A stretch of 64,000 nucleotides of DNA from Rhodopseudomonas palustris HaA2 (GTDB lineage: Bacteria; Pseudomonadota; Alphaproteobacteria; Rhizobiales; Xanthobacteraceae), in assembly GCF_000013365.1 (NCBI RefSeq), contig NC_007778.1, positions 2,604,001 through 2,668,000 on the forward strand. Reading direction: 5' to 3'. A program made the position numbers and the translations under genes. Of the stretch, positions 8,501 through 17,903 are shown in pieces. How positions within the stretch are numbered: position 1 is the first letter of the stretch; each line of letters starts with the position of its first letter. The notes under the pieces are model-generated. The model saw only the letters and a program-made list of their open reading frames with translations, did not search any database and was not told the DNA's origin.

Positions 8501-9268
8501 ATGAGCTTGTTCGACCTGAGCGGAAAAGTCGCTGTGATCACCGGATCGTCGCGAGGCATCGGCAAGGCGATCGCCGAGCGGATGGCCGAGCACGGCGCCA
8601 AGGTGGTGATCTCGTCGCGCAAGCAGGACGCCTGTGACGCCGTTGCCAAGTCGATCAATGATGCGCGCGGGGCAGGGACGGCACTGGCGATCGCCGCCAA
8701 TATTTCCAGCAAGACCGACCTGGAGCGCCTCGCCAACGAAGCGACCGCGGCGTTCGGCAAGATCGACGCGCTGGTCTGCAACGCCGCGTCGAATCCGTAT
8801 TACGGCCCGCAGTCGGGCATCAGCGACGATCAGTTCAGGAAGATTCTGGACAACAACATCGTCGCCAATCACTGGCTGATCAGCGCCGTTGCGCCGCAGA
8901 TGATCGCCCGCAAGGACGGTTCGATCACCATCGTCTCGTCGATCGGCGGCCTGAAGGGCTCGACCGTGATCGGCGCCTACTGCATCTCCAAGGCCGCCGA
9001 CATGCAGCTGGCGCGCAACCTCGCCTGCGAATATGGCGAGCACAATATCCGCGTGAACTGCATCGCGCCGGGCTTGATCAAGACCGATTTCGCCCGCGCG
9101 CTGTGGGAAAACCCCGAGACGCTGAAAGCCTCGACCGCGCGCTCGCCGCTGCAGCGGATCGGCGAGCCAGACGAAATCGCCGGCGCCGCTGTGTTCCTCG
9201 CCTCCGCCGCGGGCAGCTTCACGACGGGGCAGACGCTGGTGATCGACGGCGGCGCGACGATCAGCTGA
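8501..9268 (+). CDS. Short-chain dehydrogenase/reductase (SDR) 2
   Basis: SDR of 255 residues with cofactor motif TGSSRGIG at residues 15-22, the NAA-type motif in VCNAASNPYYG, and catalytic Y160-x3-K164 (YCISK). It ends with the family-typical TGQTLVIDGGATIS. The start at 8501 follows GGGAGAG. It is only distantly like the SDR at 6656, so the two probably have different substrates or steps. It lies downstream of the phosphatase gene across a palindromic element. Confidence 0.9.
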   Translation: MSLFDLSGKVAVITGSSRGIGKAIAERMAEHGAKVVISSRKQDACDAVAKSINDARGAGTALAIAANISSKTDLERLANEATAAFGKIDALVCNAASNPYYGPQSGISDDQFRKILDNNIVANHWLISAVAPQMIARKDGSITIVSSIGGLKGSTVIGAYCISKAADMQLARNLACEYGEHNIRVNCIAPGLIKTDFARALWENPETLKASTARSPLQRIGEPDEIAGAAVFLASAAGSFTTGQTLVIDGGATIS

Positions 9269-9270
9269 AC

Positions 9271-9287
9271 GGTTCGCCACGCGAACC
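9271..9287 (+). other. Short perfect hairpin after the SDR 2 stop codon
   Basis: GGTTCGC-CAC-GCGAACC is a 7-bp perfect stem with a 3-base loop, starting 3 bases after the SDR stop. No T-run follows, so it may stabilise the mRNA end or act as a weak terminator. Confidence 0.5.
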
Positions 9288-9289
9288 GA

Positions 9290-9395
9290 CGTCATCCTGA
9301 GGCGCTCGCCGTTTTCGGCGAGCCTCGAAGGATATGCGACGGGTCCATGCGGCTCATCCTTCGAGGCGCGCAAGAGCGCGCACCTCAGGATGACG
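9290..9395. repeat. Intergenic palindromic element, family D copy 1
   Basis: Inverted repeat with outer arms CGTCATCCTGAGG and CCTCAGGATGACG and inner arms GCCTCGAAGGAT and ATCCTTCGAGGC. A second copy with the same arms is at 43538-43660. It lies between convergent genes. Confidence 0.82.
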
Positions 9396-9426
9396 CTGTG
9401 CTGGTCGGATGTAGCAGTATGCAGCG

Positions 9427-10650
9427 CTACTCCACCGCCGCGTACACCAGATTCCGAACCAGCGTGCGGAAGTACTCGCGCTGGCCCGGCCCTTGCGACA
9501 TGAACACCGCGAACAGGTCTTCCGCCGGATCGATCCAGAAGAACGTGCCGGCGATGCCGCTCCAGTAGAACTGGCCGACCGAGCCCGGGAACGGCGCGAT
9601 GCCGGGTTCGGTGCGCACCGCGAAGCCGAGGCCGAAACCGTGGCCCGGCGGCAGGATGTAGTTGTCCGGCGGGATGTGCGGCTCGAGGTGGTTACTCGCC
9701 ATCAATTGCAGCGTCTTGCGGCCGATGATGCGGGTGCCGTCGAGCGAGCCGCCACTCAGCAGCATCTGGCAGAACCGCGCGTAGTCCATCGTCGTCGATA
9801 CCAGCCCGCCGCCGCCGGATTCCATCGCCGGCTTCTCCAGCATGTTGAACAGCGCGACCGGATCGCCGGTCCACGGATCGGTGGGGAAGGGCTCGGCGAG
9901 CCGGCCCTTGTTCTCGGCGCCGGTGTGGAAGCCGGTCTCGGCCATCTGCAGCGGGGCCAGAATACGCTCGGTCAGGAACGCGCCGAGCGTCTTGCCGGAA
10001 ATCACTTCGACGACGCGGCCAAGGATGTCGGTGGAGCGGCTGTAGTTCCAGGCCGCGCCGGGCTGGCACACCAGCGGCATCGCGGCGATCAGGCCGGCGT
10101 GCTCCTCGTTGGTGATCTTGCGGCTGCGGATACGCGACTCGCGATACATCTTCTGGATCGGGCCGTCGCTGACGTGGTCGTAAGTAATTCCCGAGGTGTG
10201 GCGCAGCAGGTCTTGAATCGTGATCGGCCGTACCAGCGGCACCAGATCGAGCTTGCCGTCGCGCACCGCGCCGACGCTGGTGTTCTCGAATTCGGGAATG
10301 AACTTCTGCAGCGGATCGTCGAGCTGCAGATGGCCGTCCTCGACGAGCTGCATGATGCCGATCGAGACGATCGGCTTGGTCATCGAGAAAATCCGGAACA
10401 GGCTGTCGGGGCGCATCGGCGCGTCGGCCCCGGGTGCCTGCCGGCCGAGTGCCTCGAACCAGCCAATATGACCACGGCGTGACACCAGAACGGTGACGCC
10501 GGGGATGCTGCCCTTGTCGATCTCGCGCTTGAAGGCGTCCGACATGGCCTGCAGGCGGGCCGGGGACAGCCCGATGGTCTCGGGCTTCGCCTCGGCAAGC
10601 GGTGGCGTCCGGGGGGCGGCGGCGGATTTGGCGGCGGCGTGGGCGGTCAT
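9427..10650 (-). CDS. Serine hydrolase, beta-lactamase class C/esterase fold
   Basis: Protein of 407 residues with the class C beta-lactamase/DD-peptidase fold. The nucleophile motif is S89-M-T-K92 (FSMTKP) and the second motif is Y203-S-x-S (WNYSRS). It has no obvious signal peptide: the N-terminus is an Ala/Pro-rich stretch without a hydrophobic core. A cytoplasmic esterase or amidase (EstB-like) is therefore more likely than an antibiotic-hydrolysing enzyme. It is convergent with the SDR 2 gene and ends block 1. A thioesterase or lactone-opening role in the neighbouring acyl-CoA pathway is possible but unproven. Confidence 0.85.
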   Translation of the reverse strand: MTAHAAAKSAAAPRTPPLAEAKPETIGLSPARLQAMSDAFKREIDKGSIPGVTVLVSRRGHIGWFEALGRQAPGADAPMRPDSLFRIFSMTKPIVSIGIMQLVEDGHLQLDDPLQKFIPEFENTSVGAVRDGKLDLVPLVRPITIQDLLRHTSGITYDHVSDGPIQKMYRESRIRSRKITNEEHAGLIAAMPLVCQPGAAWNYSRSTDILGRVVEVISGKTLGAFLTERILAPLQMAETGFHTGAENKGRLAEPFPTDPWTGDPVALFNMLEKPAMESGGGGLVSTTMDYARFCQMLLSGGSLDGTRIIGRKTLQLMASNHLEPHIPPDNYILPPGHGFGLGFAVRTEPGIAPFPGSVGQFYWSGIAGTFFWIDPAEDLFAVFMSQGPGQREYFRTLVRNLVYAAVE

Positions 10651-10824
10651 GGCGTCTCCCGATTGATCTTTGCCGACGAAGCCTTACATGGGCATCCATG
10701 CGGCCTTTCTCGGTTCGGCGCGGCGAGATTGGCCCAGAACTTCCGGCTTGAACAGAGTGCTTTTCCGCAGTAACCAGCCGCGGGTTTCGCCGCATGTGTG
10801 CTGCGCCGACAAGGATGGATATCG

Positions 10825-12015
<1,191 letters not shown>

Positions 12016-12017
12016 CG

Positions 12018-12335
12018 TTGCGAAAGCAATCCTCAGGGCCGCGAGTACGCTGGGTCGTGCTCGCGGCCTTTCTGTTCGGACAGCCGTTGTTGACGGCTCA
12101 GGCGGCCTGTCCCGATCGCCCGCCGTGCAAAGGTTGCGGCTGCAAGGGCGGCACCGGCTATCGCGCCCCGGATGGGCACTGCGTCGGCTTCCGGGACCTC
12201 GACGAGGTCTGCGGCGCGCCGCCGACGCGCTGCGTGTTCGAGAATGCGCCCGGCACGGGCGCCAACCGGGCGTGTGCGCTGGCGCCCCGATCAAAGCGGA
12301 AATCGGACGGGCCGACGGACGCCGCGGCGGAATAG
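12018..12335 (+). CDS. Small cysteine-rich secreted protein, function unknown
   Basis: Predicted 105-residue exported protein. Starting at TTG 12018, the N-terminus has basic residues (RKQ, R9, R11) and a hydrophobic core (VVLAAFLFG). It ends with a plausible cleavage site after TAQA. The mature part carries about seven cysteines in patterns [18 protein letters not shown] and [11 protein letters not shown], suggesting disulphides or metal binding in the periplasm. A GTG at 12057 would remove the basic region, so TTG is preferred. The frame begins 2 bases after the tuf stop. The tuf terminator hairpin is encoded within the signal peptide, so expression probably depends on read-through or an own promoter. 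I do not recognise a named family. Confidence 0.6.
   Translation: MRKQSSGPRVRWVVLAAFLFGQPLLTAQAACPDRPPCKGCGCKGGTGYRAPDGHCVGFRDLDEVCGAPPTRCVFENAPGTGANRACALAPRSKRKSDGPTDAAAE
12037..12076 (+). terminator. Intrinsic terminator of tuf copy 1, overlapping the next gene
   Basis: GGCCGCGAGTACG (12037-12049) pairs with CGTGCTCGCGGCC (12056-12068), 13 pairs with one T-G wobble and a 6-base loop, followed by TTTCTGTT. It lies 21 bases after the tuf stop codon and inside the signal-peptide coding region of the small gene at 12018. Confidence 0.8.
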
Positions 12336-12418
12336 ACCAAAGCCTAATCGCGCATCCCACTTGCCAGAAGGGCACCGCTTATGCTTCAACCGCGCAAATC
12401 GGCGGCAACGTCGATCGT

Positions 12419-12494
12419 AGGAGTGTAGCTCAATTGGTAGAGCACCGGTCTCCAAAACCGGGGGTCGCAGGTTCGAGCCCTGCCACTCCTGCCA
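12419..12494 (+). tRNA. tRNA-Trp (CCA anticodon)
   Basis: A complete 76-base cloverleaf. Acceptor AGGAGTG pairs with CACTCCT, the discriminator is G and CCA is encoded at 12492-12494. The D arm contains AGCTCAATTGGTAGAGC. The anticodon loop is CTCCAAA with CCA at 12452-12454, and the T loop is TTCGAGC. The tuf, tRNA-Trp, secE order is conserved in proteobacteria, but here block 2 separates the tRNA from secE. Confidence 0.98.
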
Positions 12495-12621
12495 GCGGCT
12501 AAAGTTTCAAACATTTCAATCGGTTAACAGGTCCAACCGCGCTGCGACGGGTTGGTGCGAGGTCCGTTCTGTCGCGCTCGCGAGTTCCGCTTCGCGCCCC
12601 GGCCGCCGCTTTGGCTCGAAG

Positions 12622-13407
12622 TCACATCACCAAAGGCCGGACATCTTCGGCCATGCGTTTCAGCGGCGGCAGAAACCGGTCGATCATTTCGCCGGTCGTG
12701 ATCCGGTCCACATGGGCGCCGATATTGGCGGCGGCGACGATCATTCCATCGTAGCGGCGAACAGGCACGGCGATCGAGCGGAATGCCGGCTCGGCCTCGC
12801 AATCGACCAGTGAATATCCCTTGGTCCGATCGGCGATGATGGTCGCCACCAATGTCGGCTTGTCGATCAGGGTCGTGTCGGTCTGCTTCGTCAGCGTCAT
12901 CCGGTCGATCGTCGCGGCGAGGTCGTCATTGCCGAGCCGGCCGAGCAGGACCCGGCCGACGGACGTGCAGAACAGCGGCAGCCGATAGCCGAGATCGATG
13001 CCGGCCGAAAACACCCGCGCCGGACTCGACCGTGCGACGAACACCGCGTCGTCCCCATCCCAGATCGCCAGCGAGCAGACCTCCTTGGCCTTGTCCGAGA
13101 CCAGATCCATCGCCGGCTGCAGCAGGGTGCTGATCTGGTTCGAAGCCAGATACGCCGATGCAAGCCGCAGTACGCGCGGGGTCAATTCGAACAGCCGCTC
13201 GTCGCTGGTGACGAAGCCGGATTTCTGCAGCGTGAGAAGAATGCGCCGCGCCGTGGCGCGCGGTAGGCCGCAAGCCTTCGCGACATCGCTTAACGTCATG
13301 GGGCGCCGTTCGGCCCCGAACACCTCGATCAGCCGAAGGCCGCGCGCCAGGCTTTCGATGTGCTCGGTATCCGGCAGTTCGCTCTCGTCGCGTTTCAGTT
13401 TCGGCAT
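12622..13407 (-). CDS. IclR family transcriptional regulator (PcaR/PobR-like)
   Basis: Regulator of 261 residues. The N-terminal winged helix contains MTLSDVAKACGLPRATARRILLT in two segments near residues 36-60. The effector domain runs to the C-terminus with conserved GYRLPLFCTSVGRVLL, RTKGYSLVDCE and RSIAVPVRRYDG. This pattern matches IclR regulators of aromatic-acid catabolism. The start at 13407 gives MPKLKRDES and excludes an unlikely upstream extension. It is divergent from the Rieske oxygenase gene, and two GTTCG/CGAAC palindromes lie in the shared gap. It probably activates or represses the oxygenase-ligase-transporter operon in response to the substrate. Confidence 0.92.
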   Translation of the reverse strand: MPKLKRDESELPDTEHIESLARGLRLIEVFGAERRPMTLSDVAKACGLPRATARRILLTLQKSGFVTSDERLFELTPRVLRLASAYLASNQISTLLQPAMDLVSDKAKEVCSLAIWDGDDAVFVARSSPARVFSAGIDLGYRLPLFCTSVGRVLLGRLGNDDLAATIDRMTLTKQTDTTLIDKPTLVATIIADRTKGYSLVDCEAEPAFRSIAVPVRRYDGMIVAAANIGAHVDRITTGEMIDRFLPPLKRMAEDVRPLVM

Positions 13408-13445
13408 CTGGGGACATTGAAGACAGCGGGTTGGTGATCCTAAGC

Positions 13446-13464
13446 GTGTTCGTTGTGCGAACAC
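13446..13464. promoter_or_regulatory. Candidate IclR operator 1
   Basis: GTGTTCG-TTGTG-CGAACAC is a perfect 7-bp inverted repeat with a 5-bp spacer, 39 bases upstream of the IclR start. The GTTCG half-site matches what I recall of PcaR/PobR-type operators. Confidence 0.65.
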
Positions 13465-13592
13465 AAGGGCGTCAGACGGATTGTTCATTAATGCACATCG
13501 GTATCCGGAACTTGCCTGCACCTCTGTTGGGCAGTTTTGGGACACAAAATGGGCTTGCAGGCTTCGCTCCTAAGAGGCATTCTTATTCTAAT

Positions 13593-13606
13593 CGAACGAA
13601 TGTTCG
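13593..13606. promoter_or_regulatory. Candidate IclR operator 2
   Basis: CGAAC-GAAT-GTTCG is a perfect inverted repeat with the same half-site as the palindrome at 13446 but opposite arm order. It lies 82 bases upstream of the Rieske oxygenase start, a position suited to control of that promoter. Confidence 0.6.
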
Positions 13607-13687
13607 TCTATTGAACAAACAAAACGGGCGGCAGTCTGTTCCTTTTTCAGACAAGCTGCTCCTCGACCTGCGAAGGAGGCCACCGCC

Positions 13688-15046
13688 ATGATGAGTCAAG
13701 AACAGAACGATCTGATCACCCGGATCGGACCCGCCACGCCTTGCGGCAAGCTGATGCGGGCGTATTGGCAGCCGGTGGCTCTGGTGGACGAGCTGGAAGG
13801 GGAGCGACCGATCAAGCCGGTGCGGCTGCTCGGCGAGGACTTCGTGCTGTTCAAGGACGAGACGGGTCGCTATGGGCTGATGGATCGCGATTGTCCGCAC
13901 CGTGGCGCCGATCTCGCTTTCGGCCGGCTGGAAAACGGCGGTCTGCGCTGTGCCTTCCATGGCTGGCTGTTCGACGTCGACGGCAAATGTCTCGAAACGC
14001 CCGCGGAGCCCGGCAATTCGGTGCTGTGCCAGAACATCAAGCAGCGCGCATTCCCGGTGGTCGCCAAGGGCGGCATGCTGTGGACCTATCTCGGCGCCGG
14101 CGAGCCGCCGGCATTCCCGGAGATCGACTGCTTCGTTGCCCCGGACAGCCACGTCTTCGCGTTCAAGGGCTTGTTCGAGTGCAACTGGCTGCAGGCGCTC
14201 GAGGTCGGGATCGATCCGGCGCATGCCTCGTTCCTGCATCGCTTCTTCGAGGACGAGGACACCTCGCAATCCTACGGCAAGCAGTTCCGCGGCGCCTCCG
14301 CCGGCAGCGAATTGCCGATGACCAAGGTGCTGCGCGAATACGATCGCCCGATCATCAATGTCGAGCATACCGAATACGGCTTGCGGCTGATCGCGCTGCG
14401 CGAGATCGACGACGAGCGCACCCATGTGCGCGTCACCAATCAGTTGTTTCCGCACGGCTTCGTCATTCCGATGAGCACCGAAATGACGATCACGCAGTGG
14501 CACGTTCCGGTCGACGACAACAATTGCTACTGGTATGCGATCTTCACCAGCTACACCAAGCCGGTGGACAAGGTGAAGATGCGCGACCAGCGGCTCGAAC
14601 TCTACGAACTGCCGGACTACAAGTCCCGCCGCAACAAGACCAACGACTACGGCTTCGATCCGCACGAGCAGGCGACCGCGACCTATACCGGCATGGGCGC
14701 CGACATCAACGTGCACGACCAGTGGGCGGTGGAGTCGATGGGGCCGATCCAGGATCGCACCCGCGAGCATCTCGGGCAGAGCGACAAGGCGATCATTCAG
14801 TATCGCCGGCTGCTGCGCCAGGAGATCGCCAAGGCCGAAGCCGGCGGCAAGCCGCTGCTGGCGCTCGACGCCGCCAGCGCGCGCGGCATCCAGGGGCCGG
14901 CGACGATGGACGGCATCGGCCCCAGCCGCGGCTGGGAGACCTATTGGATGGAAGTCGACGTCAAGCGTCGCCGCGGCGCGCCCTGGGCCGCGCCGGTGCC
15001 GGCGGAGATCGCCGCCAAGGTGCCGCATCTGACGGCGGCGGAATGA
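13688..15046 (+). CDS. Rieske [2Fe-2S] aromatic ring-hydroxylating oxygenase, large subunit
   Basis: Oxygenase of 452 residues in the phthalate dioxygenase/LigXa-like group, which works as an alpha-only oligomer. The Rieske ligands are C69-x-H71 (CPHRGADLAFG) and C88-x2-H91 (CAFHGW). The mononuclear iron site is in DPAHASFLH (H179, H184), with bridging E172/D176 nearby. Start 13688 has GGAGG 8 bases upstream; 13691 is also possible. It needs an electron-transfer partner (reductase), and none is encoded nearby. It is first in an operon with a glutamine-synthetase-like ligase and an ABC importer. Ring hydroxylation or O-/N-demethylation of an imported aromatic compound is the likely reaction. 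Confidence 0.93.
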   Translation: MMSQEQNDLITRIGPATPCGKLMRAYWQPVALVDELEGERPIKPVRLLGEDFVLFKDETGRYGLMDRDCPHRGADLAFGRLENGGLRCAFHGWLFDVDGKCLETPAEPGNSVLCQNIKQRAFPVVAKGGMLWTYLGAGEPPAFPEIDCFVAPDSHVFAFKGLFECNWLQALEVGIDPAHASFLHRFFEDEDTSQSYGKQFRGASAGSELPMTKVLREYDRPIINVEHTEYGLRLIALREIDDERTHVRVTNQLFPHGFVIPMSTEMTITQWHVPVDDNNCYWYAIFTSYTKPVDKVKMRDQRLELYELPDYKSRRNKTNDYGFDPHEQATATYTGMGADINVHDQWAVESMGPIQDRTREHLGQSDKAIIQYRRLLRQEIAKAEAGGKPLLALDAASARGIQGPATMDGIGPSRGWETYWMEVDVKRRRGAPWAAPVPAEIAAKVPHLTAAE

Positions 15047-15080
15047 ACGTGGGCAAACGACACGGATCGAGGATCGAGCG

Positions 15081-16511
15081 TTGAGTCTGGTTGAGAAGTA
15101 CGGGCTCTGGTCCGACGAACAGATCGAGGCTGCCGCGAGGATGCGGCAGACCGCCGAGGAGCATGGTCTCGAGACCATCCGCTTCTCGTTTCCCGATCAG
15201 CACGGCATCCTGCGCGGCAAGACGCTGGTGGCGTCCGAAGCGCTGAACTGCCTCGAATCCGGCGCCTCCATCACGACGACGATGCTGGCCAAGGACACTT
15301 CGCACAAGACGGTGTTTCCGGTGTTTCAGGCCGGCGGCGGCTTCGGCATGTCGGAGATGCAGGGCGGCGCCGACGCCATCATGCTGCCGGATCCCACGAC
15401 ATTCCGCGTGCTGCCTTGGGCGCCGAACACCGGGTGGGTGTTGTGCGATCTGTATTTTGCCAATGGTCGCGCCGTTCCGTTCGCGACGCGCGGGCTGTAT
15501 CGCTCGGTGCTGCAGAAACTCGCCGATCGCGGCTACGACTACATGGCCGGGCTCGAGGTCGAATTCCACGTCTTCAAGGTCGAGGACGGCAAGATGCGGC
15601 CGGAGCACGCCGGCCAGCCCGGCGAGCCGCCCGAAGTCAGCCTGTTGTCGCACGGTTATCAGTATCTCACCGAGCAGCGCTACGATCAGATGGAGCCGGT
15701 GCTCGAACTGATCCGCCGCGATATCGTCGCGCTCGGCCTGCCGCTGCGGTCGATCGAGGTCGAGTTCGGCCCGAGCCAATGCGAGTTCACCTTCCAGCCG
15801 ACGGTGGGCTTGATGCCGGCGGACCTGATGGTGCTGTTCCGCAGCGCGGTGAAGCAGATCTGTCGGCGCCACGGCTATCACGCCACCTTCATGTGCCGCC
15901 CGCGTATTCCGAACGTGGTGTCGTCCGGCTGGCATCTGCACCAATGCCTGATCGCGCGTGACGGCGGCCACAACGCCTTCGTGTCGGAGACGGATGTGCT
16001 GTCCGACTTCGGCCGTCACTACCTCGCGGGGCTGCTGCAGCATGCCCGCGCCGCGACCGTGTTCACCACGCCGACGATCAACGGCTACAAGCGCTACCGC
16101 TCCTATTCGCTGGCCCCCGATCGCGCGATCTGGGGACGCGACAATCGCGGCGTGATGCTGCGCGTGCTGGGTGGACCGGGTGATCGCGGCACGCGGATCG
16201 AGAACCGGGTCGGCGAGCCTGCGGCAAACCCGTATCTTTACATGGCCTCGCAGATCCTGTCGGGTCTCGACGGCGTCGACCGCGCGCTCGATCCCGGGCC
16301 GTCAGCCGACACGCCCTACGAGACCAAGGCGGATCTTCTGCCCAAATCGCTGCGCGAGGCGATCTTCGCGCTGCGCGACGATCCGTTCTTCCGCACCGCG
16401 CTGGGCGACGAGTTCGTCGACTACTACACGTTCATCAAGAATGCTGAAATCGAGCGCTTTCAGGCCGAAGTGACGGAGTGGGAGCAGCGCGAATATTTCG
16501 AAATGTTCTGA
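15081..16511 (+). CDS. Glutamine synthetase family protein (probable gamma-glutamyl-amide ligase)
   Basis: Protein of 476 residues with the glutamine synthetase fold. It has an N-terminal beta-grasp domain (IRFSFPDQHGILRGK) and the catalytic domain with GLEVEFHVF, EVEFGPSQCEF, the nucleotide segment SGWHLHQCL and NGYKRYRSYSLAP. The family member that assimilates ammonia is usually encoded with glnB and has an adenylylation Tyr loop; neither is evident here. Standing in a catabolic operon it more likely ligates glutamate to an amine, as PuuA, IpuC or the aniline enzyme TdnQ do. The start is TTG at 15081 with GAGG about 8 bases upstream. The amine substrate is unknown. Confidence 0.87.
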   Translation: MSLVEKYGLWSDEQIEAAARMRQTAEEHGLETIRFSFPDQHGILRGKTLVASEALNCLESGASITTTMLAKDTSHKTVFPVFQAGGGFGMSEMQGGADAIMLPDPTTFRVLPWAPNTGWVLCDLYFANGRAVPFATRGLYRSVLQKLADRGYDYMAGLEVEFHVFKVEDGKMRPEHAGQPGEPPEVSLLSHGYQYLTEQRYDQMEPVLELIRRDIVALGLPLRSIEVEFGPSQCEFTFQPTVGLMPADLMVLFRSAVKQICRRHGYHATFMCRPRIPNVVSSGWHLHQCLIARDGGHNAFVSETDVLSDFGRHYLAGLLQHARAATVFTTPTINGYKRYRSYSLAPDRAIWGRDNRGVMLRVLGGPGDRGTRIENRVGEPAANPYLYMASQILSGLDGVDRALDPGPSADTPYETKADLLPKSLREAIFALRDDPFFRTALGDEFVDYYTFIKNAEIERFQAEVTEWEQREYFEMF

Positions 16512-16554
16512 AGCCGAAATCACGAATTCGACAATCAACAGTGAGGAGAGACGT

Positions 16555-17730
16555 ATGGGTTGGGGATTGCGATCTGTTTATGCACTCGCGGCGGTCTCGT
16601 TGATCGCCACCGGCGCGCGCGCCGACACCATCAAGGTCGGCGTCATCGGCACGATGTCCGGGCCCTATGCGCTGTTCGGCAAGAACTACAAGATGGGCAT
16701 CGACGCTTGGGTCGCCGAGCACGGCAACAAGGTCGCCGGGCACACCGTCGAGTTCGTGTACCGCGACGAGGTCTCGCCGAATCCGGCGCAGTCGAAGGCG
16801 CTGGCGCAGGAGCTGATCGTCAAGGAGAAGGTGCAGTATCTCGCCGGCCTGTATTTCACGCCGAACGCGATGGCGGTGGCGCCGCTGTTGCAGGAGGCCA
16901 AGGTGCCGATGGTGGTGATGAACGCGGCGACGTCGTCGATCACCGAGAAGAGCCCTTACATCGTCCGCACCTCGTTCACGATGTTCCAGAACACCGTGCC
17001 GGCGGCGAAGGTCGCCAAGCAGAAGGGTGCCACCAAGGTCGCGATCGCGGTCAGCGATTACGGTCCGGGCATCGACGCCGAAACCGCGTTCAAGAAGACG
17101 TTCGAAGCCGAGGGTGGCAAGGTCGTCGAGGCGGTGCGGATGCCGCTCAGCACCACGGATTTCGGACCGATCATGCAGCGGATCAAGAATTCCGGCGCCG
17201 ACATGATCTTCACGTTCTTGCCGGCCGGGCCGCCGACGCTCGGCTTCGTCAAGGCCTATATCGACAACGGGCTGAAGGCGGGCGGCGTCAAGCTGATGTC
17301 GACCGGCGACGTCGTCACCGAGCCCGATCTGCCGAACATCGGCGAAGCCGGCCTCGGCATCCTGTCGACCTATCACTACGCGGTGTCGCACGACTCGCCG
17401 GAAAACAAGGCCTTCCTGGCCCTGCTCCAGAAGGGCGGTGCCAAGCTCGACGAAGTCACCATGACGTCGGTCGCGGCCTATGACGGCGCGCGGCTGATCT
17501 ACAAGATGATCGAGGCGACCTCCGGCAAGAGCGATCCGGACAAGGCGATCGCGGCGGTCAAGGGCATGAAGTGGGTGAGCCCGCGCGGCGAGGTGTCGAT
17601 CGATCCGGAGACCCGCCACATCACGCAGAACGTCTATCTGCGCGAGGTCGAGAAGGTCGACGGCAAGCTGATCAACAGGGAGCTGGAAACCTTCAAGGCG
17701 CAGCCCGACTGGGGCCTCGCCAAGCAGTGA
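16555..17730 (+). CDS. Branched-chain amino acid-type ABC transporter substrate-binding protein
   Basis: Periplasmic binding protein of 391 residues in the LivK/type I family. The signal peptide is residues 1-23 (hydrophobic VYALAAVSLIATGARA, then DTIKVG). The mature protein starts with the family signature VGVIGTMSGPYALFGKNYKMG. These proteins bind amino acids, but in catabolic operons also aromatic acids, amides and urea. It follows the ligase by 43 bases with GAGGAGAG before the ATG. A hairpin after its stop codon separates it from the permease genes. The ligand is presumably the substrate of the Rieske/ligase pathway. Confidence 0.93.
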   Translation: MGWGLRSVYALAAVSLIATGARADTIKVGVIGTMSGPYALFGKNYKMGIDAWVAEHGNKVAGHTVEFVYRDEVSPNPAQSKALAQELIVKEKVQYLAGLYFTPNAMAVAPLLQEAKVPMVVMNAATSSITEKSPYIVRTSFTMFQNTVPAAKVAKQKGATKVAIAVSDYGPGIDAETAFKKTFEAEGGKVVEAVRMPLSTTDFGPIMQRIKNSGADMIFTFLPAGPPTLGFVKAYIDNGLKAGGVKLMSTGDVVTEPDLPNIGEAGLGILSTYHYAVSHDSPENKAFLALLQKGGAKLDEVTMTSVAAYDGARLIYKMIEATSGKSDPDKAIAAVKGMKWVSPRGEVSIDPETRHITQNVYLREVEKVDGKLINRELETFKAQPDWGLAKQ

Positions 17731-17737
17731 TCTGGAC

Positions 17738-17770
17738 CGCCCGCCGCACTGGAATGCGGCGGGCGTTCTC
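17738..17770 (+). terminator. Hairpin/partial terminator between binding-protein and permease genes
   Basis: CGCCCGCCGCA (17738-17748) and TGCGGCGGGCG (17755-17765) form a perfect 11-bp stem with a 6-base loop, followed by TTCTCTGT. Placed 8 bases after the binding-protein stop, it probably protects that mRNA and lowers expression of the permease genes. Confidence 0.65.
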
Positions 17771-17903
17771 TGTAACAGGGGCGGGCGGCCACGCGGCCGC
17801 TCCGACAGCACCAGGACGAGGGCCGGGTTGTGAAGGCTGAGTTTGACACGTCGACATCATCGCAGTCCCGGGGCCGTCGGTTCGTCACGCCGGCTGTGGC
17901 CGC

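Noticed and set aside
8379-9395. CRISPR-like array from the palindromic repeats
   Set aside because: Repeats differ in family, are not regularly spaced, have no spacers and no cas genes nearby.
9427-10650. Beta-lactamase resistance gene
   Set aside because: The SxxK and YxS motifs are present, but there is no signal peptide and the context is catabolic, so an esterase-like hydrolase is more likely.
10748-10776. Promoter TTGAAC-N17-TAACCA upstream of tuf copy 1
   Set aside because: The -10 matches only two of six consensus bases, too weak to annotate.
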